Shown: positions 27,671 to 35,952 of the stretch, piece after piece
Layout: the number at the start of each line of letters is the position of its first letter
Position numbering within the stretch: the stretch's first letter is position 1
From: Promethearchaeota archaeon
GTDB taxonomy: Archaea > Asgardarchaeota > Lokiarchaeia > Sigyniarchaeales > SOKP01
Assembly: GCA_016839705.1 (NCBI GenBank)
Contig: JAEOTR010000030.1
Location: 39,084-103,083 of the forward strand
DNA length: 64,000 nucleotides
Direction of reading: 5' to 3'
Notes under the pieces: model-generated
Seen by the model: the letters and a program-made list of their open reading frames with translations, nothing else
Told to the model about the DNA's origin: nothing
Database searches by the model: none
Translations under genes and position numbers: made by a program

Positions 27671-28672
27671 CTAATTACGTTTTGCAAACTTAAGATATAG
27701 TTCTTCACTCAATTTTAAAATATTTTTATAACCTTTTACCATTTTAGCTAGATCAATCGGAATGTTATTATATCCAAAGTATGTCCCTACAAGGCTTCCT
27801 CCGATTGCTCCAACTGTATCGCTGTCTCCTCCTGCCGTTGCGAGTTCAAATACACACTTTTCAAAGGAACTTAAACTCTTAAGAAAGATAAAAATCGCAC
27901 AAACTACTGTGCTAATTGTATAGGGGTGCACAAATGCTTTTCCTAAATATTGCTCAATGAAATAAGGAGATTTTACCCCTATCTGTGAAAATTTAATCAA
28001 ACCCGCTTCAATTGGTAAATCTAAATTGGATTGTAATTTCGCTAAAATTTTAATAAATTCTTCCCATATTTCTTCCTGGGAACCGGAAATGGAAGAAATA
28101 ATAACTTCAAAGAATTCATCAATAGAAAAACCAGCTTCCGGATTTTTATCAATTAAATAAGCTATTGCTCTTGCTATAACAATTGCTCCAGCTGAAGCCG
28201 CAGGATGAGAATGTGTAATAATACTTGATTTAATTGCAGATTTTTTTAATTCATTGAGATCTTTACAATAAAACAAACCAATTGGTGCTATTCTCATTGC
28301 TGTCCCATTTCCACCAGAATTTGAAGAAGCTTGCTCCCAAGGAATTCCATATTTTAATTTACGAATAGAAGAAATGCAACCATATCCCGGGCCAATAGGA
28401 GGGTCTTCTAACCACAACACATATTCTCTTATAAAATTATCTGTATTAAAGCCATTTCCTTGAATCAACGCTTTTGCGGTATGAATTGTCAATTGTGTAT
28501 CGTCGGTATAAGTATTGAATAATTTTCTATTATTACCAATGAATTCTTTAAAATCTTTAAAATAAGAATGAATATCTTCCCGCAAAACACCCTCAAAGGG
28601 ATGACCTAAAGTATCACCTATGGCAACCCCTAACATACTACCTTGAAATTTATCCAAAAAATCTTGTTTCAT
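27671..28672 (-). CDS. ADP-ribosylglycohydrolase family protein
   Basis: 333 residues with the DraG/ARH fold signatures: GSMLGVAIGDTLGHPFEG at the N-terminus, TDDTQLTIH at about 56-64 and GGDSDTVGAIGG at about 280, which together bind two Mg ions and the ADP-ribose. Such enzymes remove ADP-ribose from Arg (or other groups) on proteins or act on related nucleotides. No ADP-ribosyltransferase is next to it. The start ATG at 28672 is preceded by an AT-rich leader. It diverges from dapA. Confidence 0.93.
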   Translation of the reverse strand: MKQDFLDKFQGSMLGVAIGDTLGHPFEGVLREDIHSYFKDFKEFIGNNRKLFNTYTDDTQLTIHTAKALIQGNGFNTDNFIREYVLWLEDPPIGPGYGCISSIRKLKYGIPWEQASSNSGGNGTAMRIAPIGLFYCKDLNELKKSAIKSSIITHSHPAASAGAIVIARAIAYLIDKNPEAGFSIDEFFEVIISSISGSQEEIWEEFIKILAKLQSNLDLPIEAGLIKFSQIGVKSPYFIEQYLGKAFVHPYTISTVVCAIFIFLKSLSSFEKCVFELATAGGDSDTVGAIGGSLVGTYFGYNNIPIDLAKMVKGYKNILKLSEELYLKFAKRN

Positions 28673-28805
28673 TGTAAATCAAATCTATCTGAAGCCTATA
28701 ATTTAGTTAAGAATATTTTCTTTAAATATGAATGCAAGTATTTATTTCAAAAACAATTTTCAACTGAAAAATAGAATTCAAAATTACTATAAAGATATTA
28801 ATAAG

Positions 28806-28814
28806 GCTTATATA
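28806..28814 (+). promoter_or_regulatory. Putative TATA box of dapA-dapB
   Basis: GCTTATATA preceded by ATAAG lies about 60 bases before the dapA start and would place transcription near 28840. Confidence 0.45.
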
Positions 28815-28870
28815 GGAACTTTACTAGATATAGTTTTAATTTAGAGTATAATCAAATAAAGGAGAATCTT

Positions 28871-29770
28871 ATGAGTAAGTTAAACAAATTGAAAAATGTA
28901 ATAACCGCAATGATAACCCCATTTGACGAAAATCTTGTTCTGGATGAAGAAAAATACAGAGAGTTTATAAGATTTCAAATTGATAATGAATGTCATATCT
29001 TAACAATGGGTACAACCGGCGAAAGTGCTACCATGTCTCATGAAGAACATCATCACGCTATGGATATTACTGTTGATGAGGCGAAAAAGAGTGGGAAAGA
29101 CCCTTTTGTATTAGCTGGAGCGGGAAGTAATTCAACTAAAGAAGCTATATCTTTATCTCAGTATGCCGAAAATGCCGGAGCTGGTGGAGTATTAATAGTC
29201 GTACCATATTATAATAAACCTGTTCAACATTCTTTAATTGATCACTTTTCAGCAATAGCAGACTCTGTATCCCTGCCAATAATCTTATATAATGTACCAA
29301 GTCGTACTGGAAGAAATTTAGAACCTGAAACTATTTCAAAACTCGCATATACGAAAGATAATATTGTTGGGATAAAATGTGCAAGTGGGGATATAGACCA
29401 GATAACAAGAATCATTAAGACTACCCCAGATGATTTTATCGTTTTAAGTGGAGACGATAGCATGACATATCATATTATGGCTCTAGGTGGAAAAGGTGTG
29501 ATAAGCGTTGCTTCGAATATTATTCCTTCTAAACTTGTAGAATTTACAAATAGTATGCTAAATAATGAATGGAAAAAAGCGAGAGATTGGCAGCTACAGT
29601 TGTATGATTTATTTAAAGTATTATTCGTTGAAACTAACCCAGGACCGGTGAAATACGCTGCAGATATAATGAATATAATGGAAAATCGAATGAGATTACC
29701 CATGACTCCACCCTTAAAAGAGAATCAAAAACGAATTAAAAATGTGCTAAAGGATTTAGACCTTATCTAA
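28871..29770 (+). CDS. dapA: 4-hydroxy-tetrahydrodipicolinate synthase
   Basis: 299-residue class I aldolase-type TIM barrel that condenses pyruvate with aspartate semialdehyde, the first committed step to diaminopimelate and lysine. The Schiff-base Lys is Lys169 in GIKCASG, the catalytic Tyr is Tyr140 in YNVPSRTGRN, and TTGES (48-52) is the usual proton-relay loop. AAAGGAG lies six bases before the ATG. dapB begins 21 bases after the stop, so the two form an operon. Confidence 0.96.
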   Translation: MSKLNKLKNVITAMITPFDENLVLDEEKYREFIRFQIDNECHILTMGTTGESATMSHEEHHHAMDITVDEAKKSGKDPFVLAGAGSNSTKEAISLSQYAENAGAGGVLIVVPYYNKPVQHSLIDHFSAIADSVSLPIILYNVPSRTGRNLEPETISKLAYTKDNIVGIKCASGDIDQITRIIKTTPDDFIVLSGDDSMTYHIMALGGKGVISVASNIIPSKLVEFTNSMLNNEWKKARDWQLQLYDLFKVLFVETNPGPVKYAADIMNIMENRMRLPMTPPLKENQKRIKNVLKDLDLI

Positions 29771-29791
29771 TAATCTGTGGAGGCATGTGTT

Positions 29792-30613
29792 ATGGTGAAA
29801 CTACTAATTTTTGGACCAACCGGTTCAATGGGAAAATTAATAAGCAAATTAGCGTTAGATGATAAAGATATTGATGTTGTTGCGGCCTGTGATGTTCAAA
29901 AAATAGGTGAAGAATTAGCAAATATCGTTGGTATGAATGATCCAAATAAAATTAAAATAACTGATATAAAAAATTTAAAGGAAACTATTAGTGATACAAA
30001 TCCAGATGTAGCAGTAGATTTTACAGTAGCAGCAGCTACAGAAAAAAACTGTATGATATGTGCTGAAAATGGAATAAGGTGTGTTATTGGAACTACGGCT
30101 CTTTCTCAAGAGTTTCTTGATAAATTTGAAATGGAAATAAAAAAAAATCATGCTCCTGCTGTAATTTCTCCAAATATGGCGACTGGCGTAAACGTATTAT
30201 TTAAAATGGCATCCGTATTAACATCCTATTTATCAGATTGGGATATTGAAATAATTGAAACACACCACCATAGGAAAGTGGATGCCCCCAGTGGAACTGC
30301 TTTAAAAATAGGACAGATAATAAGCGAAACGATAGAGTCTGAATTTGAAAAGATTGTAAAATTTGGGAGACAACGTGGTCCTAGTAAGCGTCTTGTAGGT
30401 GCAAAACAAGAGATTGGGGTTCATTCTATTCGAGGTGGTGATATCGTAGGTGATCATATCATTTTATACGCTGGACCTGGAGAGAGAATTGAAGTCAAAC
30501 ATCAAGCGCATAGCAGAATATGTTTTGCTGATGGCTCTATAGTAGCTATTAAATTTATTGCTACGGCAAAAGAAGATAAGATTTATACTACTCGTGAGGT
30601 TCTTGGTTTTTAA
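29792..30613 (+). CDS. dapB: 4-hydroxy-tetrahydrodipicolinate reductase
   Basis: 273 residues. It reduces the DapA product with NAD(P)H. The Rossmann motif FGPTGSMGKL is at the N-terminus, and the substrate-binding HHHRKVDAPSGTAL (with catalytic His and Lys) is near residue 155. The start is placed at ATG 29792 because GGAGG (29778-29782) lies eight bases before it; a longer frame from GTG 29777 would start inside the ribosome site. It is the second gene of the dapA-dapB operon. Later pathway genes dapF and lysA lie 20 kb away; the acyltransferase or aminotransferase step is not in the window. Confidence 0.95.
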   Translation: MVKLLIFGPTGSMGKLISKLALDDKDIDVVAACDVQKIGEELANIVGMNDPNKIKITDIKNLKETISDTNPDVAVDFTVAAATEKNCMICAENGIRCVIGTTALSQEFLDKFEMEIKKNHAPAVISPNMATGVNVLFKMASVLTSYLSDWDIEIIETHHHRKVDAPSGTALKIGQIISETIESEFEKIVKFGRQRGPSKRLVGAKQEIGVHSIRGGDIVGDHIILYAGPGERIEVKHQAHSRICFADGSIVAIKFIATAKEDKIYTTREVLGF

Positions 30614-30717
30614 GCTAGCAAATAGAAAATCCATTCAAATTGATTAGTACCCAGAGAAAAATAGGATTAGAACTATTTCAATTTTATAATATTGTATAAA
30701 ACTTTTTTCCTTTTTAT

Positions 30718-31287
30718 CTATTTAATTTTAAATTCAAGATGAATTAAATTAGTTGTTGTTTCTTCTATTTTGGTGATAAAATCTAAGTCAAAATAATCAG
30801 ATAATAGATATTTATAAAACTTTGTGAAAAAATTTGAATAAACCTCATCCATATCATGTAAACCTCTAAAGGTGAAAGACTTACCTTGAGTCTGAATATC
30901 AATTGTATTAAACCATTTTAATCCATTTTTGCCAAAAAAGCCAATTAAAAAAGTTGTATAGGATTTCAAAGTTTCTTCATTCATTGGCTTAGCTGTAGAG
31001 AATTTCATAATATCCGAGAATAAATCAGCAAAATCTTTAGCTATAGTATCTAAAGATTGTTCATCTAATTTGGAAAGAATTTTAGAAAAAATAGATTTAG
31101 ATATCATAATCATTTGGTTAGTTTGGTTGATCAATTCTAAATTGAGCCATTGCTCAATTGCATCTTTTGCTACTAAACCTCGAGTTCTATTCTTTTGCTT
31201 CGCAATTAGTTCTAGTTTTTTAAGAATTTCTTCGGAAAGTCTAAATCCAAGAAAATTATTTTTTTTATTTTTTATTTCTTTTGTCAT
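30718..31287 (-). CDS. Ribbon-helix-helix type putative regulator
   Basis: 189 residues. The first ~50 (NNFLGFRLSEEILKKLELIAKQ ... AKDAIEQWL) resemble a CopG-type ribbon-helix-helix DNA-binding domain, with a Lys-rich lead. The remainder is an alpha/beta region that I do not recognise; it includes FTFRGLHDMDEVYSNFFTKFY, which may be a ligand-binding or dimer domain. Stand-alone RHH regulators are often short (about 50-100 residues), so the large C-terminal part is unusual. It lies at the border of the coiled-coil gene region and might control it. Confidence 0.6.
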   Translation of the reverse strand: MTKEIKNKKNNFLGFRLSEEILKKLELIAKQKNRTRGLVAKDAIEQWLNLELINQTNQMIMISKSIFSKILSKLDEQSLDTIAKDFADLFSDIMKFSTAKPMNEETLKSYTTFLIGFFGKNGLKWFNTIDIQTQGKSFTFRGLHDMDEVYSNFFTKFYKYLLSDYFDLDFITKIEETTTNLIHLEFKIK

Positions 31288-31457
31288 TTAAGACTTATGT
31301 CCATTTTTTCCTTTGTTTTCCTAGAGTTATAAAACTATATGTTTTTAAAAGTATTTAAAGTTGTCGATCATAGGATCTATTTTCAATTGATAACATTTAA
31401 ATACTTTGTAATTGTTATGATGAACTAAATATCTAATACAAATTGATAGAGAAAAAG

Positions 31458-31622
31458 ATGAAGATAATATCAAAGAAGAAAAAGAAGAGATATAACTATG
31501 AAAATGATGAATATGATGACGAAAATGATGAATATGATGACGAAAATGACAAAGATGATGATCGGGACTACAAAGGGGAGGAGGAAGAAGAATTAGACAA
31601 TGTTGACGAAATTTATAATTAA
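31458..31622 (+). CDS. Small acidic repeat protein
   Basis: A 54-codon frame with a basic opening (MKIISKKKKKRY) followed by a strongly acidic tail. A 21-base unit encoding ENDEYDD occurs twice in tandem (31500-31520 and 31521-31541) and begins a third time. The rest is DDDRDY and a Glu run. There is no strong ribosome site, so expression is uncertain. A comparable acidic mini-protein lies at 39095-39208 at the other end of this region. Such polyacidic proteins are disordered and may bind basic proteins or metal ions. Confidence 0.45.
   Translation: MKIISKKKKKRYNYENDEYDDENDEYDDENDKDDDRDYKGEEEEELDNVDEIYN
31500..31541 (+). repeat. Tandem 21-base repeat, two copies
   Basis: GAAAATGATGAATATGATGA plus a final C is repeated exactly twice and followed by a partial third copy (GAAAATGAC). 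It keeps the reading frame of the small acidic protein, so copy number may vary without a frameshift. Confidence 0.8.
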
Positions 31623-31717
31623 TTCTATTAATTTGAGAAAAATTTGTTATTTTTAAATAAAATCCAAATAAAAAATACTGATAGAAAATAAATGAAAAAA
31701 AGGAGTGATTAGAACTA

Positions 31718-32374
31718 ATGGAAGAAGTTAAAAATGTTGAAAGTATGGCTATTGAAAATTCAAAAATAGCAAAGGATGAAAAGTTTAAAGCAGAAGCGAT
31801 GAAAAAGTTAACAAAACAAGAGGTAAAAAGGGCAAAAGCAAGAGAAATGTTAGTTAAAAATGAAATTGAACTAGCAAAAATACGAGAAAATTTAGCTGAA
31901 GAGAGTAAGAAATTAGTGGAGAGAAAAGAAAAAGTAAAAAAAATATTAAATTTTTCTGAAGCTAGTTTAAAAGCTGAGCTAAATCAAGCTGTTTACAATG
32001 AAAAAGTTGCAGAGGTTCAAAAAGATGTAGCTGAAATTCAACGAAAGATTACTCATACTGAAACTGAAATTACGGAAGTAAATCTAAAACTGGTTAGAAA
32101 AAAACTTAATGAGGCTAAAGGAAGGAGTAATTTGGCTAAAAAACAGTTTGTTTACGTCAAATTAGTGAATGCTAATGCTCCTGGCGAAAAAGTTGGGAAA
32201 GCTGAAGAAGTTTATCTTAAACTACAGAAACATTTAACCAAATTTGAAACTGATGCAATGGAAATAAATAAAGAGATGGTTGAGAAACAGAATAAATTAG
32301 CTAACCTGAAAAAACAACTCTCTGAGAAATTAGCAGAAAGGGAAAAAATCAGACCTATAGATTCTAGTTCCTAA
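31718..32374 (+). CDS. Coiled-coil protein, paralogue 1
   Basis: 218 residues that are almost all predicted coiled coil, rich in Lys, Glu, Ala and Leu, with an alternating pattern such as KLTKQEVKRAKAREMLVK. There is no signal peptide or membrane segment. It is homologous along its length to the minus-strand gene at 34496 and to the decayed copy at 32904 (for example NLAEESKKLVERKEKVKKIL matched by LAEKSKKLIERKEEVKDIL). GGAG lies twelve bases before the ATG. Function unknown; a cytoskeletal or scaffold role is possible but not shown. Confidence 0.65.
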   Translation: MEEVKNVESMAIENSKIAKDEKFKAEAMKKLTKQEVKRAKAREMLVKNEIELAKIRENLAEESKKLVERKEKVKKILNFSEASLKAELNQAVYNEKVAEVQKDVAEIQRKITHTETEITEVNLKLVRKKLNEAKGRSNLAKKQFVYVKLVNANAPGEKVGKAEEVYLKLQKHLTKFETDAMEINKEMVEKQNKLANLKKQLSEKLAEREKIRPIDSSS

Positions 32375-32429
32375 ATAAGAAATAATATTCAATATGGAAA
32401 CTGGTAATGTGGTGAAGGAGGCAACTCTG

Positions 32430-32534
32430 ATGATTTTTCAAATTATACTCGCATTAGCTTTATGTGTTATTATTTTAGGTGAATTAGGAATTATATTTAG
32501 ATTATTAAAAGAATTTTTTAGAGTTGTTTACTAA
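32430..32534 (+). CDS. Tiny single-pass membrane protein
   Basis: A 34-codon frame with AAGGAGG eight bases before the ATG, one of the best ribosome sites in this region. The peptide begins MIFQIILALALCVIILGELG, a single hydrophobic helix, and ends with a short basic part (FRLLKEFFRVVY). Together with the ribosome site this supports a real small membrane protein. It lies between coiled-coil paralogue 1 and another small membrane protein. Confidence 0.55.
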   Translation: MIFQIILALALCVIILGELGIIFRLLKEFFRVVY

Positions 32535-32640
32535 TTTTTTCTTAAATTTTTATAAATAAAAAAGTTAAAAAAATCAAGGAAAAAGAAATAATCAGTAATT
32601 CAATGGAAAAAATAAAAATTAATAAATGCAGGGAGACAAA

Positions 32641-32835
32641 ATGTTTTTTAACTCAAATATCTTCTTAGTGGCATTATCAATTGGCCTTTTAACTATAGCT
32701 CTAATCTTATTGATAAAGGTTATTATTGAAGAATTTAAAAAAGAATCTGTTGATTTACTTGTACTTATTAGTTTAATTGCAATTCCAATAATTTTTTTAA
32801 TCCCTATAATTTTGGGCTTGATTCAAGATTTATAG
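32641..32835 (+). CDS. Small two-pass membrane protein
   Basis: 64 residues from ATG 32641, which follows CAGGGAG by about five bases; an in-frame ATG at 32626 lies before that site and is less likely. Two hydrophobic helices (about 8-28 and 40-60) are separated by a charged loop (EEFKKESVD). I do not recognise a family. It sits between coiled-coil genes and a CorA gene. Confidence 0.5.
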   Translation: MFFNSNIFLVALSIGLLTIALILLIKVIIEEFKKESVDLLVLISLIAIPIIFLIPIILGLIQDL

Positions 32836-32903
32836 AAAATTGTTCTTTTATCTTCTTAAATCCAAGTATATTTAAACAAAATAAAAAAAGAGGTGCTATT
32901 AAT

Positions 32904-33235
32904 TTGGAAAATCCTGAGAATTTAGAAATAAAAGCACAAAAAAATTTAGCAATTGCAGAAAATGAAAAATTAATCTTTAAAGATTCTAAAATTTAGCTGA
33001 AAAGAGTAAAAAACTAATCGAGAGAAAAGAAGAAGTTAAAGATATTCTAAATTTTTCTAATAATAAATTTAAAAACGAAGAAGATTATGCTATTTACAAT
33101 ATAAAAGTTATAAATTCTTTTCATACGAAAACATTTTTCCAAGGTTTTATTATTTTGAAAATATATGAAAACTTTTATTTTAAAAGTTGGTTTACTAAAT
33201 TATTAGTTAAAATTAAGTCTATAGTATTTAAGTGA
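32904..33235 (+). pseudogene. Decayed coiled-coil paralogue
   Basis: A remnant of the coiled-coil family. A TTG-started frame (32904) encodes ENPENLEIKAQKNLAIAENE, like the start of the gene at 34496, but stops at 32994. The family sequence resumes in another frame from 32993 (LAEKSKKLIERKEEVKDIL, then NEEDYAIYN) and loses similarity after about 33113; that frame ends at 33235. About 45 residues of the middle are missing relative to the intact paralogues. So at least one deletion, a frameshift and a 3' replacement have broken the gene. Confidence 0.75.
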
Positions 33236-33241
33236 GATAAT

Positions 33242-34334
33242 TTGAGGTTATTTTCAAGATCCCTTAGAAAAACAAGCCCTCCAAGTAAAAAAAAAGAAAA
33301 AAGTTGGTCTTCCACCAGGGACTCTAATTTATACAGGAGATAAAGTAGAAGAAGAGATTAAAATAATCTTAACAGATTATACTGAAGACCATTTTAATTT
33401 TCAGGATTTTAAAGATATTCAGATTAATTTTACCAAAATTGAAAAACCGATAATTAGATGGATTAATATATACGGTCTTGCAAAAATAAAAGTTATTGAA
33501 GAGATTGGTCGTCAATTCAGTTTACATCCTCTTGTTTTAGAAGACATCTTGAACCCAAATCAACGGCCTAAATTAGAAGATTATGGTAACTATATTTTTG
33601 CAGTATTAAAAAAGCTAAGTTGGAATCAAGAACGAGAGGATTTTGAATATGAACAAGTTAGTTTAATTTTAGGAGAAAATTCTGTAATATCATTTCAAGA
33701 GCGGGACACTAAACTTTTTAATCCAATTTACGAGAGAATTCAAGTTCCAAAAGGAAGAGTTCGTTTAATGGGAGCGGATTATCTCTTTTATGTGTTAATT
33801 GATATTATCATTGACAATTATTTTATTATATTGGAAAAGTTAGGCGAGGATATAGAAAATTTGGAAGACTTTTTAATAAAGAATCCTGAACCAGAAACTT
33901 TACAGCTTATTTATAGATTGAAAAGGTCTTCAATTGAGTTAAGAAAATCTATTTGGCCAATAATAGAAGTGATCAATAAATTACAACAGGAGCAATCGAA
34001 TCTAATCCATGATGGTTTGCAGATTTATCTAAGAGATGTTTATGATCACATTTTTAGAATTAGTGATCTCTTAGAAAATTATCGGGATATTATTTTTGGA
34101 ATGTTGGATATGTATCTTTCAAGTGTTAGCAATAGGATGAATGATATTATGAAAGTCTTAACAATTATTTCAACAATTTTCATTCCAATTTCATTTCTAG
34201 CAGGATTTTATGGTATGAATTTTCTTCACATGCCCGAACTATCCAATCCTTTCGCATATCCCCTTTTAATAATTATGATGATAACAATAGCATTTATTAT
34301 GTTATATTTCTTTAAAAGAAAAAGATGGATTTAA
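33242..34334 (+). CDS. corA: CorA-type magnesium/cobalt transporter with a +1 frameshift near its start
   Basis: The C-terminal part shows the CorA hallmark YGMNF followed by the last membrane helix, plus an earlier membrane helix (ISTIFIPISFLAGF) and the conserved LHPLVLEDILN and RPKLEDYGNYIF. CorA forms a pentameric Mg/Co channel. The family N-terminus KVGLPPGTLIYTGD is encoded before the first standard in-frame start (TTG 33549), and that frame has no ATG, GTG or TTG back to a stop at 33243. A TTG at 33242 in another frame encodes MRLFSRSLRKTSPPSKKK, a convincing CorA start, and joins the main frame if one A of the nine-A run at 33287-33295 is removed. It is therefore a frameshifted gene, a slippage site or a sequencing error. 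Confidence 0.85.
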
Positions 34335-34495
34335 AATATCTTTAGATGATTTTTCTAATATATAATTATAGCACAAATTGAAATTAGAATAGGAAAAAAA
34401 TATATTGATAACCAATTTAAAATAATCTTAAAAAAAATTTAAAATTTCAATTTTATTAACTTTTTCTTTTTATTCCTATAATAGCTCTATTTAAT

Positions 34496-35164
34496 TTATC
34501 CCGCAATAATAACTCCTGGGTGTCTAATTTTTCCTCTTTCTGTGAACTTTAGAGATAATTCCTTCTTTAATTCGGCAAGTTTATTTTCTTTTTTCTTTAT
34601 GTCTTTTTCTTTTTCCAATACATCATCTTTTTGTTTTAATAGATGTTTTTTATAGCCTTCATAATGATTTTTCGCTTTCAATATTTTACTTTCTGATGCA
34701 TCTTGTCGAAATACTTTAAGATAAATAGTTTGCTTTTTGGCTAATTTTTCTCGAGCCTTAGCTACATCTAATTTTTCCTCAGACAACTTTAGTTTTAGCT
34801 CAGCTATTTGTTTCTCAACTGCAGCAATCTTCTTATGAACTTCAGCAATTTCTTTTTGATTTATTGATATCTTCTCATTGTAATCGGCATAATCATTTTC
34901 ATTCTTTAAATCCTCATCAGAAAAATCTAGAATTTGATTTTTTTTAATATCTGATTTTTCCTTTGCTAATATTTTTCTTTTTTCGGCTAAATCCTTTTTT
35001 ATTTCAGCTAATTCATATTCAATTTTTACTAGAGTTTCTCTAGCTTTTGATTTTTTTATTTCAAGAAGAGCATTAACTTTTGATTTTTGGGCTAATTCTT
35101 TCTCAAACTTAGCAATTTTCAAATTCTGTTGGGCTTCTTTCTCAATAATAGTTAAATTTTCCAT
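34496..35164 (-). CDS. Coiled-coil protein, paralogue 2
   Basis: 222 residues, Lys/Glu/Ala-rich and coiled coil throughout, ending in a short non-coil tail (ERGKIRHPGVIIAG). It is homologous to paralogue 1 at 31718: both share the ESKK/EKRK segment, a middle ILDFSDEDLKNENDYADYNEK (ILNFSEASLKAELNQAVYNEK in paralogue 1) and a C-terminal LAELKKELSLKFTERGKIR (LANLKKQLSEKLAEREKIR). It lies on the opposite strand. AAAGGT is eight bases before the ATG. The conserved middle hinge (DFSDEDL) suggests two coiled-coil arms. Function unknown. Confidence 0.65.
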   Translation of the reverse strand: MENLTIIEKEAQQNLKIAKFEKELAQKSKVNALLEIKKSKARETLVKIEYELAEIKKDLAEKRKILAKEKSDIKKNQILDFSDEDLKNENDYADYNEKISINQKEIAEVHKKIAAVEKQIAELKLKLSEEKLDVAKAREKLAKKQTIYLKVFRQDASESKILKAKNHYEGYKKHLLKQKDDVLEKEKDIKKKENKLAELKKELSLKFTERGKIRHPGVIIAG

Positions 35165-35310
35165 TACTTTTTACCTTTAAATGTTGGTCCAAAAATTGAG
35201 TCTAAAGACATATTTTAGCTAGTAGGGTAGTATTTAAATTTAATTTATTTATTATTAATATTTCAATTTTGAGCAATTTTCACGTTCTAACTTAACCCGT
35301 TAATACATAG

Positions 35311-35952
35311 TCAAACTTTTTTTTCTTTTTCAATTAATTCCCTTAATTTAAAAATATCTTCATTATAGTTAATGATCTCTTTTTCTAATTTAATAATCTC
35401 TTGTTGAATCGAATTTATTTCTTTTTGAATACTTTTTGATTCCTCTTTATCAAAAAGATTCATTTTTTCTTGTAGTTCTTTAACATTTTGCTCTTTATTA
35501 TTTAAAAGAACTTGTAGATTTCTTAGTTGTTCTTCTTTTTCTAGTACTTCATGAAGGATGATTTCTTTCTCATCCATATCTATTAATTCTTCTATTCTAG
35601 TTATATACCTCTTAATAGCAGTCAATTTTAATTCTTTATCTTCCTCTTTCTTAAAAAATAGCGCAATATTACTCTCTTCTCCAAGTTTTAAAATAATTAT
35701 AGAAATATCATCTGTTTCAAAAATAAGTTTCTTATAACCCTCTAATTTAAAATTACAAAGACTATATACATTTCTAATATTATTTAGAAGCTCTGCTAGA
35801 TTTTCACCTAATTTTGGTATATTAATTTCTTGTTCGAGTGTCGTCTGAAAGACAGTGCCATTATTATAAAACATAATTATATGCAAAACTTCTGGTAATG
35901 CAGCTTTCATTCGAGTAATATTTTTAAAAACTATGATTACTTCACCTAACAA
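35311..35952 (-). CDS. Roadblock/LC7-like domain with coiled-coil tail
   Basis: 213 residues. Residues about 15-105 alternate strands and helices in roadblock/LC7 style (LPEVLHIIMFYNNGTVFQTTLE, then LIFETDDISIIILKLGEESNIALFF). Such domains scaffold or regulate small GTPases and are numerous in Asgard archaea. Residues 125-213 are a charged coiled coil. The TTG start at 35952 overlaps the upstream permease gene by 11 bases, so the two are translationally coupled. An alternative start is ATA at 35934, seven bases after AGGTGA; that motif would otherwise be inside the coding sequence. A role in GTPase-linked control of the permease is only an inference. Confidence 0.6.
   Translation of the reverse strand: MLGEVIIVFKNITRMKAALPEVLHIIMFYNNGTVFQTTLEQEINIPKLGENLAELLNNIRNVYSLCNFKLEGYKKLIFETDDISIIILKLGEESNIALFFKKEEDKELKLTAIKRYITRIEELIDMDEKEIILHEVLEKEEQLRNLQVLLNNKEQNVKELQEKMNLFDKEESKSIQKEINSIQQEIIKLEKEIINYNEDIFKLRELIEKEKKV

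Noticed and set aside
31500..31550. Short tandem repeats as a possible CRISPR array
   Set aside because: The 21-base units are directly adjacent without spacers and lie in a coding frame.
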